Below are positions 16,671 to 26,600 of a DNA stretch of 64,000 nucleotides, piece by piece (position 1 is the first letter of the stretch; the number at the start of each line of letters is the position of its first letter). Made by a program: the position numbers and the translations under genes. This DNA comes from Colius striatus (lineage: Eukaryota > Chordata > Aves > Coliiformes > Coliidae), in NCBI RefSeq assembly GCF_028858725.1, contig NC_084769.1, forward strand, positions 811,001-875,000, written 5' to 3'. The notes beneath the pieces were generated by a model. That model searched no databases. It was not told where the DNA came from and saw only the letters and a list, made by a program, of their open reading frames with translations.

Positions 16671-19600
16671 TAACTCACAGACACTGGAGGTTCCAATCAC
16701 GACCTGAAGCTGTTCTGCCTGTGCCAGGCCAGCTGCAGCGTGGGGAGGGGCTGCACGGGGCAGGGGGGAAAATGTCAAACGTAATGAGTGTGAAAATGCA
16801 GTTCCTCACTGCCCAAGAGCACAGAGGCTTCCCTGGCTTTGGAAGGGTACCCTGGGCTTTTATGTTCTCCTTAAAAAAGTGTTGTATTATAAGCAGTTGC
16901 TGGTGAGGTCAGAGCTTCCCCAACAGACATGGGGTAACCAGTGAAGGGGCACGTCCCCTCTGCGCCCTGCAGCTGCTGTGTCCTGCCTCTCTTGAGCTGG
17001 AATCATAGAAGAGGCAGACTGTAAACTACTGTAACTTAACACACAGCAGGGAAAGGCTTTGTTGTGTAAGGGAAACGGTTTTTAAGGTTTAAAGGTCTCC
17101 GTGGCCATTAATGAGCAGCACATGGCCCTGTGGGGAAGGGTGTGAGTTCATGGGAGCCCACGGAGTGTGTAGGAAAAGGAGGAGAAAATAGCAAAACTAA
17201 GCAATCTCCTCCTGCAGGATTACTGTGCTGCAGAGGCAGGATCTCTCCCTCTCTATTGAGTGTTTGATTGCCTCAGTTATTTGTGATCAATTTAATTGCA
17301 CTGTCATTGCCCAGGCATCCCGTGGCTGCAGCAGTCTGGATGGTAGGACACCGTTTACTGAACCTGCCTCACCCTGTGAGGACTGGCCTGTCTTTGGAGA
17401 CTGGAGGCAAGGAACTGTGTTTTGAGAATCTGTCAGTTTAAATGAAAGAACTTACCTTAGATACTGCTGTGCTTAATATCAGCATGAGCACAGGATCTGG
17501 TGTGTAACAGGAATTTGGGCTCAAAGCAAATGTAAAGGGGACTGAAAGAAGCTGGGATTTTCCCTTGCATTACCTTCATAAGGGTTTTTCTTTACAAATT
17601 GCTGGCTAAAGCATTGCAGTGGAGTTTGGTTTAAAGTATATTTCTAATACTTTAATAAGCCCACATTCCAGTCCTGGTATATATCCTACAAATGCATGTT
17701 TCCTCTGTTTCATGCTAAGCCTTTCAGTAAAGTATCTGAGGGGAAGGAGGGGCGTTCTCTGCCTCAAAGGTGATGGCTACTGACTCACTGAAAGATTTGC
17801 TTTCAACTGCTGATTAGGAGAGCCAAGAGGGCACAGGGGATGGATCAGCAGCTCTGTTGAGAGACAATGGGGGGTGATACTCATTTGGATACTCAAACCG
17901 TTATTCTGAGTCATTGCCTGGTTTACTGGCTACTTGTCAGATGGAAAAGTCAGTAGTACAAAGGACTGGCCACCAAAAATAGCTCATGTGGTTTGTCTAC
18001 GTGTTAAAGTGTGACAGTACAAAACCTTGTTCAAAAAATAGACTGCTTGAGCTCACACAGGGATTTCATCACAGCCTCAAGGAGGGTTTGCACACTCTTA
18101 AAATGAGGCTTTATCACATTGTGTGAAGTTACTCAGATTAGACCAACTCACAGGAAAGTCCTGGTGTTGCCTTTTCATCAAGATCCTGCAAGAACTCAGT
18201 TCTCTTTTCATTAAATGCAAATCCACCCTCACTCTGTGACTGTCAGTCCAATTACTGAGATGCAAAATCAGTCCCTTAGTGTCGCAGCAGTTTTGGTTTC
18301 CTAGAAATTGAACTGAAATACAGTTCAAAGCAGTTGTGTGAGGGAGAAATGGTTAGAGCAGAGCCTGACTGTCTGCTTGTGCATGGGGAGGCCAAGCCCA
18401 GGCTGTGGAGGGAGTGATGCTGAGAAAGTGACAAGCTTGATTTGACAGGTCAGGTTGCAATCAAGCAGTAACTAATCATCACAGTTGAGCTGTCCCAAAG
18501 GTGTCTCAGGGTTGTGGTCCTTTGGGACAGGGCCATGCTCTCAACCTAGGGCTGAGGGCAAGAGTGGGAGCTGTTGAGGGCAATGGGGATAGCAGTGCCT
18601 GAGCTCTGTCAGAGCCCAGTGCTGCTTGGGCTGAGTGCCAGCCAGGTGGACATCTGCTCTGGTGTGCAACAGTGCCCCTACAGCAATGGAGATACTTTTG
18701 GAAGCTGGGATGGCTGCCTTGTGCTCCCCTCTGCCTTCAGCGGGCTGTGTGTGGCTGCGAGCCCCAGCCAGGCAGCGTTGGGCCGTGACCCCTGGCATGG
18801 AGGGTGGCAATGGGCTGCTGGGGCTCCTGGCGCCAAGGTCCCAGCTTTGCTCTGACGGGAGATCTTATTTGTTTCTGCTCTCTGCGTATTTGGAGATGAG
18901 TCACTGGGTTTCAGAAACGTAAAAGAGGGCTGCCTGAGGAACTGAAAAGCACTTTGTTTATTTTCAAAGGCACTTAGCAGGGTGATTGTGGACAGGAAAA
19001 GGGGAACAGGCTCTGAGTCACTGAGGTCTCCACATTACTCAGTGTGCTTTAGCAAGTAAGCAGGTGCCATCTCTGAGATACAGCTTAATTTTCTCAGGAA
19101 AAGGAGGCAGCTTTCTCCCTGTTGTGCATTGATTTTTAAACACTCCTTTTTCTTCTCTTTCTGAGCAAACACCATGGAGAAGCTGAGGGGCACATAAGCT
19201 TTGAGCAGGGTCAATGCCACTCCTCAATACAGAGGGGTTCCCCTTACATCTGCCCTGAAAGCTCATTCCCCTTCTTGGAGGCAAAGGACAGGCATCTGAA
19301 ATCATCCCCATGGTGCTGCTGTGACATGCAACACACATCTGTCCCAGTCCCTCTGCCAGGGGGGCACAGGGACCACAGGGACTCAGCGCACCTCAGCCAC
19401 ACACCTCCCTCCAGGTACGTGAGCCAGCTGTTTCTGGCAGGGTACTTCTCTGTTGCAAGATGCTGGGGTTTGAGGGATGAATGTTTAAGATGAGAATGTA
19501 TCACCACTGTAGCAATCCTGGGCAATGAGCGGATCCCCTGGAGCAGAGAGACCCCTGTACCAGTGTTTTCCTGGCACTAGGAGTTGCTCTGCTCCTGCAA

Positions 19601-20506
19601 AGAGCAGCAGGAGTTCCTCTGCTCTGACACACACCTTCCTGAGCATCTGTGCATGAGGGCAGAGTGTGGGGCAGCTCTGTGGGGTGGAGCAGTAGCAGCA
19701 GTTTAGTGTGAAGGGAAAACATGAAGTGGAAGCATGAGCTTCTAGGGCACTAATCGCACTTACACACTGAAATAGTTTGAGCTTGGGCCAGAATGTGTTG
19801 TTTTTCATTGCATCTGTGTGCCAAGCATGGAAATGTTTTAGTGGCCATGTTTTAAGTTGGTTACACTAAATAGTACATACTAAAACTAACCCAGCCTTGG
19901 GCTGCAGAAAGGAACCAAACCCCAGGATTCCCCAGAAGATCCAGGCAGGCAAAGTCCTTCACATGAGCACTCAGGCACACCCGAAGGGGCAGTCGCAGGC
20001 CGTTCATGGCAAGGGGTCAGGACTGCCATGGAACAAGCATAAAACCACCTCCCCTTTCACTGCTATATCCCACGGCATCGCTAATGCTTCCTCAAAAGCA
20101 TGAAATGCAAACTCCTGCCTGCTGTATCACCAATATCTCCTGCAGATGTGGGGTTCATCTGGTGTTTGCTGCCAGCTCAGGCACAGTTTGCTCTCTGGGG
20201 CAAGCGCCTGCAGCTAGCAGTGCTTTACAGCCGAACCATGGCAGGGAGCAGCAGCTCTTCAGTGAGAGCTGCATGCAGGAATGGAAAAATTAAGCAGATT
20301 TCGTTAGGCTTGGTAATTAATGCTTAACTCTCCCGTGAGCACAACACATACCAAGTGCCCTGGCGATCTGCTGGGAGAGATTTATGTAACGTGCACCTAA
20401 CCCACAGGTCACGTGGCTGGCTTTCCGGCCCCGTACTTTCTGAGCACGGAGGGCTGAGCGTGTCTGAGCTTCCTCGGCGATGCCGTTCTGATGCCCCTCT
20501 GCCAGC
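16671..20506. other. Intergenic upstream of CYTIP
   Basis: Non-coding; no repeat family or ORF with recognisable similarity. An E-box CACGTG lies at 20410-20415, about 95 bp upstream of the CYTIP start codon, in a short CpG-richer stretch that may be the promoter or 5' UTR. Confidence 0.5.
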
Positions 20507-20620
20507 ATGTCCCTGAGAAGGCTCATCCAGCAGAACCACGAGGCGGGTGTGGGCACAGCGAGGGCCGGCAGCGGGAGCGCGGCCGAGGCGCTGGGGACGT
20601 GGCCCCGCGGGCGCCAGCAG
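20507..20620 (+). CDS. CYTIP: CYTIP exon 1 (start codon)
   Basis: ATG at 20507 in context CCAGCATGT; 38 codons from [14 protein letters not shown] to TWPRGRQQ; donor GTACGG at 20621. The mammalian exon starts MSLQRLLQH and ends LPRGRKQ, so both ends match while the middle is about 20 residues shorter. Phase 0. Confidence 0.88.
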
Positions 20621-23600
20621 GTACGGGCACGGGGCCGCTGCCCACGCCGGTGGGTGCCAGCGCACAGGGGAGGGTTTCCCTGAGCCAACATGCAGGTCCA
20701 CTGCAGCTCCTGACTCCAGGCTGCTGGAAGCACGGACGGCCCTCAGCCTGGCCAGGCTGGGCAGTGCAGGGAAAGCTGGGCAGCACCACGAGTGCGGGAG
20801 GCTGCTGAGAGGAGCGAGCAGGGAGGGGTTCTGCGGGCAGGATTCGGGCACATGAAGGGACGCTGCTTTGCTCTTTGCCCCAGCTGGGGTACTTCCCCAT
20901 TTACAGCGGTGCTGTGAGTCGAAAGAGGTTCTTGCTGTCTGGACATTCCTTTAAGGTTGCATTTACTTCAGTGGAGCAGCCTGCCTGGACTGTCCTTTGC
21001 TCTGCATCACCTACCATCAGTTATTTCCATCCAGATGGTGGAGGTTTTTGTTACCGCTGTTGAGGCTGGTTGGGCTGCCTCTTTTGTCTGGGCTTTCCCC
21101 TCAGAACAGCACATTTCTGCTGTTTGCAACTGCATTCCTGCAAAACTCTCTCTTGCTGTTGCTGTAAATTGCCAGCTCAGCAATTCCAGCTTTGGTCTAG
21201 TGTGAAGGAGCCTGAATAGAAAATGTTTGAGGCACATTGTAGTCTGAATGTATTACCAGAAAACTGGCACACATGCTTCAGGCTCTGCTCTGCTCAGTAA
21301 TGGATACACATGTAAATCCTTTTCTTTGTACAAGTGTGAGGAGCTAAAGGGATGCCAAAGCCAGACTGGGCTTGGGACTACTGCTGCTGGGAGACTGTGA
21401 TGGAGCTGCCAGCACAGGGGCTGGCGGTGATGGCTGTGCCATGGCTGTGAAGGATGAACACCATGGTTATCAGGCACAGGGGCTGGCGATGATGGCTGTA
21501 CCATGGCTGTGAAGGATGAACACCATGGTTATCAGGCACAGGGGCTGGCGGTGATGGCTGTGCCATGGCTGTGAAGGATGAATACCATGGTTATCAGGCA
21601 CAGCGGCTGGCGATGATGGCTGTGCCATGGCTGTGAAGGATGAACACCATGGTTATCAGGCACAGGGGCTGGCAGTGATGGCTGTGCATGTGAGGTATGG
21701 ACAAGGCAGACACCTGGCTCAGGGTCGCAAGCACTCCTTGCCATGAGCATGTGTGCATCATCTCAGAAATGCAGCTGCAAGAAGCTGCAGAGAGAAGTGT
21801 CTGCAGTTAGCTTGTGAGTGCTTTCTGCCTTTCCTGGCAGGCATAAAGTTTGTAACTGCCCATAGATTTTTAGAGGAAAGGTATGGAGGAAAGATGAGGT
21901 CTTTGCATGACAGAGATGTGGGTTGGATGCTGCTTAGATAATAGTTAACAGCACTAACTGGGATGAAGGAAATCCCTGGCCTTGAAAATGTGGGAGCCTT
22001 GCCAGTGTAGCACTGTGAAGGGTCCCTGCTGCTGGAGAGGTGCCGTGTGCCCACCAGCCCCCTGTGTCCCCGTGGCAGCCCCGAGGAGGGGCAGCCATGG
22101 CACAGGGTGGCTGCAGCCACACTCCCACAGCACCCTGTGATGCAGAGGCACAGAGGGGATGTCCCTGCCCTCGTTGGAGGACATAAGGCTGACACGTAGG
22201 GGCTTTTTTAAATGAAGCAAACTAAGAGAAGAGGATTGTGGGCGTTGGAAGGAGCAGTGGGACTCCAGCCCTGATGTGCTGTGGGATGCAGGGGTTTTCT
22301 GGAGCGGTCGTGCCTCTTGCCTTTCCCATTTCTGTTGTCCTCAGAGATTGCACCTCCAGCACTTTGGGGAAGAGATCCCTTCTCCAAGCACTTTTGCCAA
22401 CAGGAAATTGTCCTTGGGATTCAAACTAAGCTTTTTCCACTTGCTCTCCTGCTTTTGACAGCAACCTCCATCACCCTAAATAGCACCTTCCTGTGCAGGG
22501 TCTGCCAACAGGCACTGCTACAGGGGTCTCCCAGCCAAGTTGCTGCTGGCTCCAGCCCTCTCTCCCTCTCCAAAGTAGCTGCCTGTGAAAGTGAATTGTG
22601 AAGGTGTCAAATTATCACCCCCGCACAAAGAGTCTTGTGTCGTTTCATCTTGTATTGGCTGGTGGTAGCTCAGCTCTCAACTGTAACTTACTGCAGGGCA
22701 CATCAGGTTGGCGGTGGGTGGCCAATTTCTTTCTAATGAAGTTGGAATGGGCACTTCATTGCCACCTCCCAGAGAGTGCCCAGATGTTTGCTGGAGACAA
22801 ACAACCAAAACAAGACTGTGATGAGCTAAAAGTGCCCATTTGTTTTGGAAACACTCCATTTTATATGTAAAAGGTTTGGAAAAATGCAAAAGTTCACCCA
22901 CAGCTAGTTTTCCATCACAAAAATAAGCACGAACTCCTTTGCCTCCTGCATCTTGCAGGTTCACACAGCCCTTCTGTCACAGCTGAGGCCTCGTCTTGCA
23001 GCAATGCCAGTGAAAGGTCCTCCACAGGCCCTCATGGAGCTGTTAGGGTGTACAATTGCTCTCTGATTGGTTGGGAAGAAGCGTGGGGCAGAGGAAGGAT
23101 CCTTGGGTGGCCCAGGCCCTGCAGGGAGCGCCTGGGGCCGGGTCGTTGCTGCGGCTGCTGGCTCTGCCCCTGTCTGGCAGGACACGCCACCAGCATCTGT
23201 CTGGTGGCTTTGGATGTGATGCCCAGCTCTCCTGCATCCTGGACTGAGCTGCCCTTCCTCCTGAGCTGAAAGTTGAAGTCCTCCTTTGGCTGAGGGAGAG
23301 GCTGCGTTGCTGTGAGCTGGTGGTGGGATGCCACCAACTAGTTCTAGTTTGTCTCTAAACTGATGATTTTAGCCACATGCCTCAAAGAACCGTGAACCTA
23401 CTGACCCCTTTCCACTCCCATTCTTGATTACAGCTCACCTTAGCCAGATCCAGCTCCTTGGATGACTGCTCCAGGCCACAAAGGTATGAAGATCACACTC
23501 ACTGTTATTTACTCGTTCTGCACAGACTGTGTGTCCTGGGAATCTGTGTCCTGGTGGGCAGCAGGATGAGTGTGAGCCAGCAACGTGCCCTCGTGGGCAA

Positions 23601-26600
23601 GAAGGCCAGTGACATCCTGGGGTGTATGAGAAGGGCTGTGGGCAGTTGGGCAGAGAGGTTCTGCTCCTCCTCTGCTCTGCCCTCTTGAGACCACATCTGG
23701 AATACTGTGTCCAGTGCTGGGCCCTCAGTTCCAGAAGGACACGGAGCTGTTGGAGAGGGTGCAGTGCAGGGCTACACAGATGATGGAATGGAGCATCTCC
23801 CTTGTGCTGAAAGGCTGAGGGAGCTGGAGCTCTGCAGCTTGGAGGAGACTGAGGGGTGAGCTCATTCATGTTTACAAACACTTAAAGGGTGGGTGTGAGG
23901 AGAATGGAGCCAGGCTGTGCTCAGGGATGACCAATGTTAGGACAAGGGGCAATGGGGACAAGCTGGAACAGAAGAGGTTCCAAAGAAACACAAGGACAAA
24001 CTTGTCCCCTGCTGAGGTGAGGGAGCCCTGGCAGGGGCTGCCCAGATGGGCTGTGGATTCTCCTTCTCTGGGGACACTGCAACGCAGCTGGATGAGTTCC
24101 TGTGTGCCCTGCTCTAGGTGGTGCTGCTCTGGCAGGGGGGTTGCACTGGATGAGCTTTCCAGGCTCCTTCCAACCCTTGTGATTCTGTGACTCTGATCTG
24201 CCATTGGGCAGCCCTGTGAGGATAGGGCACGAGGCAGCGTGTGGTGCCCAGCACCAGGACGTGCACCTGAAACCCTGATGTGGAGGTTGGGTAAGGAAAG
24301 AGCAAACAGTGCTGCTGCAGTGCCCGGGGATGGCATGAGAAGGGCAGTGATGGGAAATGGCTGTGGCTGTGAGAAATAGAGTCACAAAGCATCGCACCCC
24401 TGTGTTCATGTGGAACTCTGTGTGTTCTTCTTACAGACACCTCGTTGCTATATTAAAAGACGATAAAGAGACATTTGGGTTTGAAATCCAGGTAAGATTT
24501 CAATGATGTGTTGATTGTTTAAAAATGAAATGTGGTGCAAACTCTCCAGTGTCCCAGCCTCAAAATTACACTAAGACAGAGCAGGGAAAGGTATCTGTCA
24601 GGTCCTCGTGGAATTTGAAGAGCTGGCAGCAACACCACAGAACCTGGATGCATTTACAAGGATTTTTTCATAGTAAAGGCCCCAGATGAGAATTTCTGGC
24701 CTTCATACAAGTCAGAGCATTGCATGTAGGAGAAATATCCTCCAGATCCAAATATGAGGCAACAGCAATGCCTTCTTACCTCCACGAGGGAATATTTCTG
24801 GGGAGAATGGTATGAGAATATTTCTGTATAAAAAGAGATCAAAAAGCCTTCTCTCCAAAAACCCCTTGTACCAGCTTTTCACTGCCTCCTTTAATGTTTA
24901 TAGAGACATATGTATTTTTCACGTGGAGGTGTGAGCTTGGTACGATTTTTAGTAAGTGACTGGCTTTGGGGAGCCAAATGCTCCAGGAAGAAATCCTGTT
25001 GTCTGTAGAAATCATCAGACAGGGGCACCCGAGTCTCATCAGCAGTGCTGCACGTGGGACACTTTTGTTCGGGGCCTTCCTGTGAGGAAATGTAACTCTC
25101 AGAACAGGAGGGCTGCAAAAATCCAGGTTCTAAATAAACCCTACTTCCAGGGATGAAAAGGTGCTGCTGTGGGAGCAGCAGGTTGTTGCAGCACGGCAGA
25201 GTCTGGGCAGCTGTGCCCGTGAGAGCCTCCTGCCTCAGCCCTGGTCCCATCCCTGTGGCTCCGAAGCGCTCACCACTGTCTGTGCACAAAGGGAAAACGA
25301 TGTTTTCAGGGCAAGCAGCATATGAGGGAAAGCTCAACCCTTTCAGCTCTGGTTCTGCGACTAATGAGCGGGAGAGCATTCCGCTCGTCAGCGCAGAGCT
25401 CTCACAAGGGAGGATAACTGAGGCAATTATTGCGCTTTTGTGTAACTTGTCAGGGCAGATTTTCATTATATGTGACGTTCTGATTAGAAATAATAGTCCT
25501 TGGCACGTTTTCTTCCTGAAAGTACATTCACTGTGAGCGCTTCAGTCGGGCTGTGGAAAGGCTGCACATGTCTGATACCAAGGATAAGCCGTTATTTAGA
25601 AGCTGTAGTTTCACTACTACAAGTTAAACTGAGGCAAACCAGAATAAGATGATGTGAAGCTCTAGGTCTACCATCTGCAGGGAGCCGATGAGAACTGCAG
25701 TGATGGCTGAAGGCCAGAGCTTCTCGCGTGTTCCTGCTCCTTCTCCTGCTTCCCACTCCTGGGCCGGAGCCTGGGGGTGAGGCGGATGCTGTGGGGCTCC
25801 CACACAGATGCGCTCTGGCAGCACATCTCTCCCCTCGCTGCAGCCACCTGAAAGCTGGGAGTCCCCTACAAAGCCCTGGCCCATCCACCCTCTGCAGACT
25901 GTGAGGAGAAGGTACAGGAGAGGGAAGTCCGCTCTCTGGTTGGAGTGCTGCTCTTGGGGCCACCCTGGAGATGTCCAGCTATCCCAGTGATGGGGATGCT
26001 GAGAGCCCTCTGCCTGGATAGCTCCAGTTAGGTATGACAGGTCCCACTCTGCTTGTCCAGCTTGCGTTGCTTGAGCTGGCCCAGTCTCTCAGACTGGTAG
26101 GTGAGACCTACCACTTTGAAATAGGCCAAAAAAAGAGGGAGACGTGACCTGCAGTGGCACATCCTCCAGGACTTCCATGTTCCACTTGTCACTCTTAGTT
26201 TAGCCAAAGGTTTTGCTGTTGGTCTAAGGGCTGAAATCACTGCGTTGGTGTGATTTGATCAGATAAGTTCTGAACTCACCTGTCCTTCATCGCTGTTTGT
26301 TCCACAGTGACTGAGATACTCGAGAAGCTAACGTGACATATCTGGGTTAGCTGTGGCTGTCGCAGGTTTTCAGGAAGTTCAGCTTCAGTCTTAAATGTTG
26401 GTAGGAAGATGTGGCTAGATACTGCTCTTCGCGTGTGACCAAGGAGACATTTCCTGCCGTTGCCACATCTGGGCAGGCTGCATCACCCACTGCTGCAAAT
26501 ACCTGCCAGCACTGACAATACGCGATAGATTGACACACAGAATGACTTAGTGTGTGTTTAAACGTGTAAGTCAAGAGTAAAAAGCACTTTTGAGGGGAGT

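Noticed and set aside
20547-20855. Overlapping open frames on both strands at CYTIP exon 1
   Set aside because: The frame starting at 20507 matches CYTIP at both exon ends and splices in phase; the other frames are compositional.
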